From: Bacteroidales bacterium UBA1725
GTDB lineage: Bacteria; Bacteroidota; Bacteroidia; Bacteroidales; UBA932
Reading direction: 5' to 3'
NCBI GenBank assembly: GCA_002315815.1
Contig: DCIN01000044.1
Location: 22,599 to 45,318 of the forward strand
DNA length: 22,720 bases
Position numbers and translations under genes: made by a program. This document shows, piece after piece, positions 1 to 8,121 of the stretch (positions are counted from its first letter, which is position 1; the number at the start of each line of letters is the position of its first letter). The notes under the pieces are model-generated. The model was given only the letters and a program-made list of their open reading frames with translations, made no database searches and had not been told where the DNA came from.

Positions 1-42
1 CTTATTTTTTTCTCTTTACTAAACAGTCTCAAGGATGTCAAT

Positions 43-2529
43 TCAGAATTCAAATCCAAGCGAAAGATAACCTTCCATTTTCCGGGTTAGAGTGGACCAG
101 TGGATATTCAACTTCAGGGGACCAAGAATGGAGTTGTAACCCACTTCCAGTGAGCTTGCGACGCAGATGCTTTGAGAGAGGTCAGCCAGTCCGCGTATGG
201 TGTCCGCATCCTTGAACATTGCTCCTGTTCCTGTGATGAACCAGTTTTCCCAAGGGTTGAACCTGAGACCCAAGGATGCTGACACCACTTTGTCCTTGAC
301 CGAGTACAGGCCGTTGAGTCCGGCGAAAGGTATCTGATGCCTTACGTACCGTCCTGCCATAGCTCCTCCTATATAATTCATATTGATGTATGCCGGGGCA
401 TCGCAGATAGACAGTTCTTCTCCGCTGTAGGGATTGTTGCCGAAGAGAAATCTGGCGTGCAGTTCGGGAATCATCGCGAATCTGGCCCCGAGCATCACAG
501 GTTGCAGGAAATTGAGGCTTATCGTATGCACCGGCTCGAAGTCTATGTCCTTGTAATTCTGGAACCTGAAATCGTATTCGCAGTTCAGACTCAAGCCATT
601 GGTAGGGTAGTACCTATCATTCAGAGAATAGATGCAGGCTTTTCCGAATGCTGACAAATGATTGCCCCAGGCATTTTCGGTCTGTCTGCCGCTTTGTTCC
701 TGAGTCCAGATCCAGTGCCGGAAAACAAGGTCATAGGTATTCTTGAACCCGACCTTAAGGTCAATCTGACTCCAGTCGAAATGTGAGATGTAGATTGAGG
801 TGATGTTCTCCAGATAATTGAAATCCATAGGTAGCAGTCCTTCGGCATATTTGCCGGGAATAGCATTAACTTTGGTGCCGATATGGTTCAGGCTCGTTTC
901 CAGATTCAGGGTCGGTGCCCCGGGCCCTTTGAGAGAATATCTGATGCCCAATTTCTGGTTGATTCCGAGTCTCGTATCCAGATTGAGCGTGGATCCGGCC
1001 AGTTTCTGTGTGCCAAGACCAAGGTTGAGGGTTATTGCCGCCCATTCTTCGGTATCTGCCCTCAGCCCGATTCCGACCCGGTGGACGGGGCCTCTTGAGC
1101 AGTCAAAGACAAGTTTGTATGGCTCTTCTCTCCCAATCAGGGAGTAAGTCACCGATTCGAAGACACCGCTGCCCTGCAGTATCGACATAGCCTTGTCGAG
1201 AATATCCTTATCCACGAACTGGCCTGCGCTGATTCCGATTTTCTTCATCAGAGTGCGGGACTCCTTATCGTTAAGTCCTTTGAAGGACACTTCCGACAGC
1301 TGCACCGGGGTGGATTTCAAATCTGTGGCCGGCTTTCCTTTCAACTGTGTGCCTCCTCCTCCTGTGAGCCTCTTCACAGCCATAAGATCATCCGTTCTGG
1401 CCTTTGCTGCTCTGTATCCTCTGTCAATCAGCGTGTCTATGGCCTCGGAATTGAAGCTGAGCATACCATAGCCGTCCAGCTTCGGTTTGATATACACATC
1501 GCAGTTCTCGACATTCTTGATGAAGGCATCCTGCCCGAGCATTGAGATGAACTGGTCGAACAAGCTTTTCAGATTATTGATTTGGGAGTAGTCCGGCTTG
1601 GAATCGGACAACTCGACTCCGATGATTATGTCCGCTCCCATAGATTTTGCCAGATCTGTGGGAAAATTGTTTCTTGTTCCGCCGTCAACCAGGACCATAT
1701 TGTCGGAGCGTACCGGATTGAACAGGCCCGGTATGGACATAGATGCCCTCATCGCCGTTTTGAGTGAACCGCTGCCGTAGTTCCTGGCCTTGCAGGAGAC
1801 CATATCGGTTGCTACGCAGAAGAAGGGGATGGGCAGATCGGCAAATGAGACATCATCCTGGTATCCTACTGTGAGACTGGAAAGAAAGTTATTGATATTG
1901 AAGCCATTAATATAGCCTGAAGGAATCAATGAACTCAATATGCGCTGTTTGCCGCCTTCGCTTGTGGCTTGAAGCTTAAGGCGTGCTTCCTTATCGTCGG
2001 ACACCGTTCCCTTCCGGTAATGGAAGGGCAGTCTCAGTTGGTACTGTGAATTGTAGATTTTAGTTTCGTAGGGGAAAAATTTCTGGTCCACCATATCCGA
2101 CAGAATCAATTTCCAGTCCTGATTCTTGAGCAGGGAGTCCAGAAAAGCGGTGTCATATCCGACTGACATCAGTCCGCCCATCATACTGCCCATACTGGTG
2201 CCGCATATCATATCTATCGGGATTCCAAGTTCGTCCAGATATTTCTTCGCTCCTATATGTGCCGAACCTTTTGCCCCTCCGCCGCTGAGGACCAATGCCA
2301 CTGTGGGTCTTTGACGTTCGAGACGTATCCTGTTCATCCTCTCTCTCATATTGCTTATGAAAAGAGAGTCGGCGTGAGGGTCAACAGAATCCACGGAAAG
2401 ACCGTTCGGATAATACTGAGCGGACAGGACTGAAGCAAGCAGCAGAGCCGGAACTATGACGAATGCTTTCCGGCAAGCATTCCGCAGGCTGCAAGAATGT
2501 CTTCTCCTCTGGATGATCGTATCGTACAT
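43..2529 (-). CDS. Patatin-like phospholipase with POTRA and outer-membrane beta-barrel (PlpD/type Vd-like)
   Basis: The 828-residue protein starts with a basic n-region and a hydrophobic stretch (about residues 22-36, ending LSAQ) that looks like a signal peptide. A patatin domain follows (about 76-330): oxyanion loop SGGGAKG (82-88), nucleophile elbow GTSMG with Ser112, and the second dyad residue Asp282 in VDGG. A POTRA-like segment lies at about 410-480 and a beta-strand-rich barrel at about 490-828, ending in Phe as outer-membrane proteins usually do. By family it should be an outer-membrane patatin-type lipase; the lipid substrate and whether the domain is released are unknown. The ATG at 2529 lies inside the 3' end of rlmN (76-bp overlap). 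No later ATG precedes the signal peptide, so this start is likely. It is the last gene of the lysA-rlmN group; 1-42 beyond it shows no clear terminator hairpin. Confidence 0.9.
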   Translation of the reverse strand: MYDTIIQRRRHSCSLRNACRKAFVIVPALLLASVLSAQYYPNGLSVDSVDPHADSLFISNMRERMNRIRLERQRPTVALVLSGGGAKGSAHIGAKKYLDELGIPIDMICGTSMGSMMGGLMSVGYDTAFLDSLLKNQDWKLILSDMVDQKFFPYETKIYNSQYQLRLPFHYRKGTVSDDKEARLKLQATSEGGKQRILSSLIPSGYINGFNINNFLSSLTVGYQDDVSFADLPIPFFCVATDMVSCKARNYGSGSLKTAMRASMSIPGLFNPVRSDNMVLVDGGTRNNFPTDLAKSMGADIIIGVELSDSKPDYSQINNLKSLFDQFISMLGQDAFIKNVENCDVYIKPKLDGYGMLSFNSEAIDTLIDRGYRAAKARTDDLMAVKRLTGGGGTQLKGKPATDLKSTPVQLSEVSFKGLNDKESRTLMKKIGISAGQFVDKDILDKAMSILQGSGVFESVTYSLIGREEPYKLVFDCSRGPVHRVGIGLRADTEEWAAITLNLGLGTQKLAGSTLNLDTRLGINQKLGIRYSLKGPGAPTLNLETSLNHIGTKVNAIPGKYAEGLLPMDFNYLENITSIYISHFDWSQIDLKVGFKNTYDLVFRHWIWTQEQSGRQTENAWGNHLSAFGKACIYSLNDRYYPTNGLSLNCEYDFRFQNYKDIDFEPVHTISLNFLQPVMLGARFAMIPELHARFLFGNNPYSGEELSICDAPAYINMNYIGGAMAGRYVRHQIPFAGLNGLYSVKDKVVSASLGLRFNPWENWFITGTGAMFKDADTIRGLADLSQSICVASSLEVGYNSILGPLKLNIHWSTLTRKMEGYLSLGFEF

Positions 2530-3470
2530 AATATTCCGTTGTCATTCAGCCTTTTCCTGAAAGCTTCCATCACATCTGCCGATGAAGACTCGTATGGGAA
2601 ATCAGGAATCTTGTGGAAACGTATGAGATTAACCCTGCACTCCAGACCTTTTAAAAGACGTATCAGCGCATCGGCGTGGAGACTGTCGTCATTGAACCCG
2701 GAGAACATCGTGTATTCGAAGCTGACTCTTCTCTGTCCGCTGAAATCATATTTCCTTATGAGGCGTATCGTTTCCGTGATGCTCCAGGCTTTCTGCGAAG
2801 GCATTATTCCGGCCCTCTCTTCCGGGAAAGGGTCGTGGAGACTCACAGCCAGGTGACAGTGCTCCTCCTCAAGATATCGCCTGAGTACGGGGAGTACTCC
2901 TATTGTACTGACTGTTATGCGTTTGGGACTCCATCCGAAACCCCAGTCGGCTGTCAGTATCCGTATGGCCCTGCTTACATTGTCATAGTTGTCCAACGGT
3001 TCGCCCATTCCCATAAAGACGGTACCGGTCAGGCTTTCGGGTTCGTCCACGCTCAGAAACTGGTTGAGAATCTGAGCTGTATCCAGATTGCCGTGCCATC
3101 CCTGACGGCCTGTCATACAGAATTTGCAACCCATCCTGCAACCTGCCTGGGAACTTACGCAGAGCGTCCTTCTGTCATCGTCTGGTATCACGACGGCCTC
3201 CACATATCTGCCTTCTCCGGCTTCGAAGAGGTATTTCACAGTCCCGTCGTTCGATTCGGCCTTTCCGCAGGCCGGAGACGTTCCGAGTTCGTATTTCTCT
3301 TGGAGCATCCCCTTAGCCGCCTTGCCTATGTTGGTCATACTGTCCCACGAACTCACTCTCTTGGCATACAGCCATTCTGCGAGCTGTTTCCCGACAAATG
3401 ACTTGAGACCGCAGGCGGTGGCGGCCTCTTTCAGTTCCTCCAGAGTTTTTCCAAGCAGTTTCTCTTTCAT
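2454..3470 (-). CDS. rlmN: 23S rRNA (adenine2503-C2)-methyltransferase RlmN, radical SAM
   Basis: The 338-residue protein has the RlmN layout: a short N-terminal helical domain, then the radical-SAM motif with Cys111, Cys115 and Cys118 (GCRMGCKFC) that binds the 4Fe-4S cluster. The two mechanistic cysteines are visible as Cys104 (TLCVSSQ) and Cys329 (AACGML). GMGEPLDN (154-161) is the SAM-binding GGE-type motif. The family methylates A2503 of 23S rRNA and often A37 of some tRNAs. The frame stays open upstream to 3626, but the Met at 3470 is preferred: its ATG overlaps the lysA stop as ATGA, and the extra 52 residues are out-of-frame lysA sequence. Translation is probably coupled to lysA. The 3' end runs 76 bp into the patatin gene. 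Confidence 0.95.
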   Translation of the reverse strand: MKEKLLGKTLEELKEAATACGLKSFVGKQLAEWLYAKRVSSWDSMTNIGKAAKGMLQEKYELGTSPACGKAESNDGTVKYLFEAGEGRYVEAVVIPDDDRRTLCVSSQAGCRMGCKFCMTGRQGWHGNLDTAQILNQFLSVDEPESLTGTVFMGMGEPLDNYDNVSRAIRILTADWGFGWSPKRITVSTIGVLPVLRRYLEEEHCHLAVSLHDPFPEERAGIMPSQKAWSITETIRLIRKYDFSGQRRVSFEYTMFSGFNDDSLHADALIRLLKGLECRVNLIRFHKIPDFPYESSSADVMEAFRKRLNDNGILCTIRSSRGEDILAACGMLAGKHSS

Positions 3471-4627
3471 TTTGCAGAAGAGAAATAAGAAGCGGGGAGA
3501 GGTCTGCAGTTGTAGCAGGATGACATCGACTCGCCATACGCTCCGGCACTCCTGATTGCTATGAAATCGCCTCTGTGACATCTGTCCATCAGCACGGCCT
3601 TTCCGAAGGTGTCGGAGCTCTCGCATACAGGTCCGACGACATCGTAGAGTTCCTCAGTCTCGTCAGAGCTGATGTTCTCTATCCTGTGATAGGCTCCATA
3701 GAGAGCAGGACGAATGAGCTCCGTCATACTTCCGTCGATGATGGCGAAGCGGCGGCTGGTCCCTTCCTTGACATAGAGGACTCTGGAAATCAGGCTCCCA
3801 CAGGGTGCGACTATGCTTCGGCCGGGTTCGAAATGAACGGTCTGGCCGGGTTCTGTCTTCAGACCTTTGCGGAAAACTTCGAAATAGGACTTGAAATCCG
3901 CCATTGGGAAATGGTTGGGATGCTCATACCTGATGCCGAGCCCTCCTCCCACGTTAATGTCCCCCACTGGCAGTCCGTTGCCTCTGAGACAGTTGCTTAT
4001 CTCGTTGATTTTCTTGCACAAATCGTAAAAATCCGTCAGCTCCGTAATCTGGGAACCAATATGGAAGTGCAGGCCCTTGAACTCTGAAGCGGGGTGGCCG
4101 ACAACCATACGAAGCACATTCTCAACCTGCTCCAGATTGATGCCGAACTTGTTTTCAGCCAATCCTGTGGTGATGTTGACGTGGGTGTGGGCCTTGAGGT
4201 TCGGATTGACTCTCAGACTGACCGGGGCCACCTTCCCAAGTGATGCAGCAATTGCTTGTATCACTTCGAGTTCCGCCGCAGATTCCACATTGAACATACC
4301 TATCCCGGACTCGAGACCCAAACGTATTTCCCAGTCGCTCTTGCCCACTCCGGCATAGACTATGTCTTCTGGTCTGAACCCCGCATCAAGCGCAGCGCGT
4401 ATCTCGCCTCCGCTCACGCAGTCGGCTCCCAGCCCGGCCGCAGCGATTTCTTTGAGAATGCGGCTGTTGCTGTTTGCCTTCACTGCATAATGCACTCTGA
4501 AAGACTCGCTTTTTCCGGCTTCCTTCACGACGGCAGCGAGGGTTTTCCTCAAAAGACTGAGGTCATAATAGTAGAATGGAGTACGGAGTGACTGAAACTC
4601 TTCTGTGGGGAAATCTCCTTTAATCAT
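3467..4627 (-). CDS. lysA: Diaminopimelate decarboxylase
   Basis: A PLP fold-III decarboxylase of 386 residues that converts meso-2,6-diaminopimelate to L-lysine in the cytoplasm. Lys50 in HYAVKANSN is the PLP Schiff-base lysine. HIGSQ (189-193), the phosphate-binding VGGGLGI (226-232), EPGRS (267-271) and GPVCESSDTF (332-341, Cys335 and Glu336 at the active site of the neighbouring subunit) all fit LysA. The GPVCESSD form is typical of LysA rather than ornithine or carboxynorspermidine decarboxylase. It is the first gene of the minus-strand group and is divergent from thrA, so lysine and threonine/methionine synthesis flank one 82-bp regulatory region. A TATTTTTG -7-type element lies 24 bp upstream of its ATG. 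Other dap genes are not in the window. Confidence 0.96.
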   Translation of the reverse strand: MIKGDFPTEEFQSLRTPFYYYDLSLLRKTLAAVVKEAGKSESFRVHYAVKANSNSRILKEIAAAGLGADCVSGGEIRAALDAGFRPEDIVYAGVGKSDWEIRLGLESGIGMFNVESAAELEVIQAIAASLGKVAPVSLRVNPNLKAHTHVNITTGLAENKFGINLEQVENVLRMVVGHPASEFKGLHFHIGSQITELTDFYDLCKKINEISNCLRGNGLPVGDINVGGGLGIRYEHPNHFPMADFKSYFEVFRKGLKTEPGQTVHFEPGRSIVAPCGSLISRVLYVKEGTSRRFAIIDGSMTELIRPALYGAYHRIENISSDETEELYDVVGPVCESSDTFGKAVLMDRCHRGDFIAIRSAGAYGESMSSCYNCRPLPASYFSSAK

Positions 4628-4650
4628 AGTCGCACAACTAACTTTTATTG

Positions 4651-4658
4651 CAAAAATA
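4651..4658 (-). promoter_or_regulatory. Candidate Bacteroidetes -7 element for lysA
   Basis: On the minus strand these bases read TATTTTTG, a full match to the TAnnTTTG -7 consensus of Bacteroidetes primary sigma factors. It would start transcription about 20 nt before the lysA ATG. A convincing TTTG-type -33 element is not seen, so this is a candidate only. Confidence 0.5.
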
Positions 4659-4680
4659 AGAATTTTTAAAAATTAATTCC

Positions 4681-4688
4681 TAACTTTA
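4681..4688 (+). promoter_or_regulatory. Weak candidate -7 element for the thrA operon
   Basis: Plus-strand TAACTTTA matches TAnnTTTG at seven of eight positions (final G is A). It lies 21 bp upstream of the thrA ATG and would give a very short leader. There is no leader-peptide ORF or terminator/antiterminator pair between it and thrA, so classical attenuation is unlikely here. A second near-match, TAACTTTT, lies at 4639-4646. Confidence 0.3.
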
Positions 4689-4709
4689 TCCGAAATTGGT
4701 TAGTTGGTT

Positions 4710-7142
4710 ATGAATATCCTTAAATTCGGGGGTACTTCAGTCGGTACCGCAGAGTCTCTCGGGCATGTCAAAGAAATCGTCTCTTCCAGAAAGGAGAGTG
4801 TTGTTGTCGTGGTTTCGGCATTGAGCGGAATCACCGATGCTCTCATCAAGACTTCCCGCCTTGCCGAAAAAGGGAACGATGAGTGGAAAGACTCCTATTA
4901 CGCGATTTGCACCCGCCATAGAACCCTTCTGAAAGATCTTTCGCTTGATGAGGACCCTACTCTTTCCGCTGCGGTCGATACCCTTCTCGCCAGGCTGTTG
5001 TCGCTGCTTGAAGGAGTAACCGCACTCGGAGTTCTTCCGGACAAGACATCTGACGAAATAGTCAGTTTCGGCGAGCGTCTCTCGTCTCTGATTGTCGCTT
5101 CCCTTCTTGATGATTCACGGTATTACGACGCCCTTTCATTCATCCGTACAACAAAGGTCGGGGGACGCAGTGTGCTCAATTCGGAACTTACAGACGAACT
5201 GGTACGTAATACTTTCGCCGGATTGGAAGAGAGACGCGAGGTGGCCGTGGTTCCGGGGTTCATAGGAAGGGACAGTGCCACGTCCGACATAACCAATCTC
5301 GGCAGGGGAGGGTCAGATTATACGGCTTCCATCATCGCTGCCGCCCTGAATGCCGCTGAACTTGAAATCTGGACGGATGTGGATGGTTTTATGACCGCCG
5401 ATCCGCGCATAATCAACACTTCCTACGTCATCAACGAACTCAGTTTCGTGGAGGCTATGGAACTGTGCAACTTCGGAGCCAAGGTGATTTACCCTCCCGC
5501 ATTGTATCCTGTGTGCCCCAAGGACATTCCTGTCAGAATCAAGAATACGTTCAACCCCGCTGCACCGGGTACTGTGATCCGTCAGAAATGCAGCACAGCC
5601 GGCAGGTCGGTCAAGGGCATATCATCCATCGGGGATTCCTGCATACTTACGGTGTCAGGAGCGTCTATGGCCGGAATAGTGGGCGTGGACAGCCGCATCT
5701 TCACGGCTCTGGCAAAGGAGGATATAAGCGTATTCCTTGTCAGCCAGTCGTCTTCGGAAACCCATATTTCGCTCGGTGTGAGGGAAGCCGACGCCGAAAA
5801 GGCAAGCGAGTTGCTGGACGGTGAATTCAGTCGCGAAATCAGCGAAGGTTCAATGGCTCCCGTACAGGTCTTCCGTGGCCTGGCCACCGTGGCGATAGTC
5901 GGGGAGGGAATGAAGAACAACGCCGGAATAGCCGGCAAGCTGTTCAGCGTCCTCGGACGCAACGGCATCAGCATTATCGCCTGCGCCCAGGGTACCGAGG
6001 AGTGCAACATCTCATTCGTAGTACATAAGGACTACCTTCGCAAGTCTCTCAATGTCATACACGACAGTTTTTTCCTTTCGGAATATCAGGAACTCAATCT
6101 CTTCATCTGCGGGGTAGGTACCGTGGGAAGCAGCCTGATAGAGCAGATTGCCGGCCAACACGACAAACTGATGAAGGAGAACAACCTCAAGATAAACGTA
6201 GTGGGAATTGCACGCAGCACTGCAGGCGTGTTCGACAGGAAGGGCATAGATCTTTCCTGCTGGCGCGAAAGCCTCGCATCTGGCAAAAGTCTTGATCTGG
6301 CGGCGCTCCGTGACGAGGTGATAGGGATGAATATCTTCAATTCCGTATTCGTGGACTGCACGGCAAGTGCTGATGTGGCCGGCCTTTACGGAGATTTCTT
6401 CACGCACGGTATTTCCGTAGTGGCCGCGAACAAGATTGCAGCATCTTCGGATTATTCGAACTACTCGAAGCTCAAGTCTCTTGCCCGCAGCAAGGGAGTC
6501 AAGTTCCTCTTCGAGACCAATGTCGGGGCAGGGCTGCCTATTATCAATACAATCAATGCGTTGCGAAACAGCGGAGACAGAATCCTGAAGATTGAGGCAG
6601 TGCTCAGCGGTACCCTCAATTTCATATTCAACACCATCTCCGCCGACATTCCGTTCAGCCGGACTGTCCGTATGGCGAAGGAACAGGGGTTCTCGGAACC
6701 TGACCCACGCATAGACCTCAGTGGCAAGGATGTCATACGAAAACTTGTGATTCTTTCACGCGAGGCCGGCAACAAGGTGGACCAGAAAGATGTCGAGGCC
6801 AATCTTTTCATCCCGGCGGACTTTTTCGACTGCAGCGAGGAGGAGTTCTGGGAAAAACTTCCCTCACTTGACGCTGATTTCGAGCAGCGCCGCCGTCGGC
6901 TTGAGGCAGAGCACAAACACTGGCGATTCGTGGCGAAGATGGAAAACGGACGCTACAGCGTGTCGCTTCAGGAGTTCGACGGTAATCATTCATTCTATGT
7001 ACTCGAGGGTTCCAACAACATTATTCTGCTCACCACGGAGCGATACAGAAGACATCCTATGCTCATTCAGGGCTACGGTGCCGGTGCGGAAGTGACTGCA
7101 GCGGGAGTTTTCGCTGACATTATGAGCATAGCAAACGTGTGA
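4710..7142 (+). CDS. thrA: Bifunctional aspartokinase / homoserine dehydrogenase
   Basis: An 810-residue fusion that performs the first step (aspartate to aspartyl phosphate) and third step (aspartate semialdehyde to homoserine) of the aspartate pathway. The kinase begins KFGGTSVG (5-12) and continues with the GRGGSDYT substrate/ATP motif (198-205). ACT-type regulatory sequence fills about 305-455, including the VVGEGM-like AIVGEGM segment. The dehydrogenase half starts with the Rossmann motif GVGTVG (468-473) and has the NAGAG-like NVGAG and the DPRIDLSGKDV signature near 665-676. The frame also opens at a TTG (4704), but the ATG at 4710 puts KFGGTSVG at its normal place. ACT domains suggest feedback inhibition, probably by threonine. 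The last seven codons are copy 1 of a 21-bp tandem repeat. Confidence 0.97.
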   Translation: MNILKFGGTSVGTAESLGHVKEIVSSRKESVVVVVSALSGITDALIKTSRLAEKGNDEWKDSYYAICTRHRTLLKDLSLDEDPTLSAAVDTLLARLLSLLEGVTALGVLPDKTSDEIVSFGERLSSLIVASLLDDSRYYDALSFIRTTKVGGRSVLNSELTDELVRNTFAGLEERREVAVVPGFIGRDSATSDITNLGRGGSDYTASIIAAALNAAELEIWTDVDGFMTADPRIINTSYVINELSFVEAMELCNFGAKVIYPPALYPVCPKDIPVRIKNTFNPAAPGTVIRQKCSTAGRSVKGISSIGDSCILTVSGASMAGIVGVDSRIFTALAKEDISVFLVSQSSSETHISLGVREADAEKASELLDGEFSREISEGSMAPVQVFRGLATVAIVGEGMKNNAGIAGKLFSVLGRNGISIIACAQGTEECNISFVVHKDYLRKSLNVIHDSFFLSEYQELNLFICGVGTVGSSLIEQIAGQHDKLMKENNLKINVVGIARSTAGVFDRKGIDLSCWRESLASGKSLDLAALRDEVIGMNIFNSVFVDCTASADVAGLYGDFFTHGISVVAANKIAASSDYSNYSKLKSLARSKGVKFLFETNVGAGLPIINTINALRNSGDRILKIEAVLSGTLNFIFNTISADIPFSRTVRMAKEQGFSEPDPRIDLSGKDVIRKLVILSREAGNKVDQKDVEANLFIPADFFDCSEEEFWEKLPSLDADFEQRRRRLEAEHKHWRFVAKMENGRYSVSLQEFDGNHSFYVLEGSNNIILLTTERYRRHPMLIQGYGAGAEVTAAGVFADIMSIANV

Positions 7143-7184
7143 ATGAACATAGCAAACGTGTGAATGAACATAGCAAAACTGTGA
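7122..7184 (+). repeat. Three tandem 21-bp repeats at the thrA/thrB junction
   Basis: Three contiguous copies lie at 7122-7142, 7143-7163 and 7164-7184. Each starts ATGARCATAGCAAA and ends in TGTGA. Copy 1 is the end of thrA (M-S-I-A-N-V-stop). Copies 1 and 2 differ at one base; copy 3 differs from copy 2 at two bases. Because the unit is 21 bp, each extra copy is a complete mini-ORF (MNIANV-stop and MNIAKL-stop) whose ATG directly follows the previous TGA. The thrB ATG lies 4 nt after the last TGA. The 46-bp intergenic gap is therefore almost wholly made of duplicated thrA terminus. Confidence 0.95.
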
Positions 7185-7188
7185 CGTT

Positions 7189-8121
7189 ATGAGCGAGAGA
7201 GTAAAAGTGTTCGCCCCGGCATCCATTGCCAATATGGGCTGCGGTTTCGATGTGATGGGATTCACCCTCGACGAGGAGGGGGATATTCTGGAGATGAGAC
7301 GCTCCGAGGGGGACGGTATCAGCATAGTCAACGAAACTGAAATTCCGCTGCCGGAAGACATAGAGAAGAACGTCGTCACCCCGGTGATAAGGAAGTTCTT
7401 GGATATCATTGACAAGAAGGCACAGATAGATGTGCGGATACTCAGGAAAATCTATCCCGGATCCGGCATCGGTTCCAGTTCCGCCTCCTCTTCGGCCGCT
7501 GCCTATGGAATGAACGCTCTTTTTGGCTATCCTCTTTCCGACGAAGAACTGGTCGAGTGCGCGATGGAAGGTGAGAATCTGGCAAGCGGCGGTTATCACG
7601 CCGACAATGCCGCTCCCGCGCTTATGGGAGGCATAGTGCTGATAAGGGGTTATGAGCCTTTGGATATTATCAAATTACCGGTTCCGGGCAATTTCTACTG
7701 TTCGGTGATTCATCCGGAAATAGTCGTGTCCACCAAGCAGGCAAGAGAGATTCTTCCCGACAAGGTGCCTCTGCACGATGCGATTCGGCAGTGGGGTAAT
7801 GTTGGCGGCCTCGTGGCCGGTCTGTATTCCGGCGACATCGCCCTTGTGGGAAGAGCTATGAGGGATTTTGTGGCAGAGCCTTGCAGAAAACAGTTCATTC
7901 CGGGTTTCGATGAGCTCAGGTGCAAACTCGTGGATGCCGGGGCGCTTGCTATGAACATCGCCGGTTCAGGCCCTTCCGTGTTCGCTTTGGCTGACCGCTA
8001 CAGCGTGGCGGCAAAGGCCGGCAAGATAATGAAAGAGCATTTCGGCAGCCGGTCCATAGGATACGACGTGTATGTTGTGAAAGTCTCCAACAATGGAGCG
8101 AAGATACTTGAAGAGGAATGA
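7189..8121 (+). CDS. thrB: Homoserine kinase (GHMP family)
   Basis: A 310-residue GHMP kinase that phosphorylates homoserine with ATP for ThrC. It opens with KVFAPASIANMGCGFD, the usual N-terminal ThrB segment. The GHMP ATP-binding loop is PGSGIGSSSASSSAA (about 90-104), and the C-terminal glycine-rich motif is NIAGSGPSVFAL. Length is normal for the family. The ATG at 7189 follows the 21-bp repeats. The stop overlaps thrC as ATGA, so thrB and thrC are probably translationally coupled. From memory, some Bacteroides use a phosphoglycerate-mutase-like alternative homoserine kinase instead; this organism has the classical enzyme. Confidence 0.95.
   Translation: MSERVKVFAPASIANMGCGFDVMGFTLDEEGDILEMRRSEGDGISIVNETEIPLPEDIEKNVVTPVIRKFLDIIDKKAQIDVRILRKIYPGSGIGSSSASSSAAAYGMNALFGYPLSDEELVECAMEGENLASGGYHADNAAPALMGGIVLIRGYEPLDIIKLPVPGNFYCSVIHPEIVVSTKQAREILPDKVPLHDAIRQWGNVGGLVAGLYSGDIALVGRAMRDFVAEPCRKQFIPGFDELRCKLVDAGALAMNIAGSGPSVFALADRYSVAAKAGKIMKEHFGSRSIGYDVYVVKVSNNGAKILEEE

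Larger units (their letters stand above)
4635..4706. repeat. Inverted repeat spanning the lysA/thrA divergent region
   Basis: CAACTAAC at 4635-4642 is the exact reverse complement of GTTAGTTG at 4699-4706. Read in each gene's own direction, both lysA and thrA carry GTTAGTTG 7 nt and 3 nt before the ATG respectively, and 8-10 nt after their candidate -7 elements. Between the arms lies a perfect 14-bp palindrome, AATTTTTAAAAATT (4661-4674). This could be an operator for a shared regulator or a common leader element; no regulator is identified. Confidence 0.45.

Noticed and set aside
1..42. Terminator after the patatin gene
   Set aside because: The minus strand ends in an A-rich run with no stable hairpin and no downstream T tract, so a terminator cannot be supported.
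2676..3401. Long plus-strand open frame opposite rlmN
   Set aside because: No recognisable domain; it mirrors the codon structure of rlmN, whose radical-SAM motifs are clear.
3471..3626. N-terminal extension of rlmN by 52 codons
   Set aside because: The extension lies in lysA coding sequence, resembles no RlmN N-terminus, and the ATGA-coupled Met at 3470 gives the normal family start.
4628..4709. Leader-peptide attenuator upstream of thrA
   Set aside because: There is no short ORF rich in Thr/Ile codons and no GC-rich terminator hairpin; the region is too short and AT-rich.
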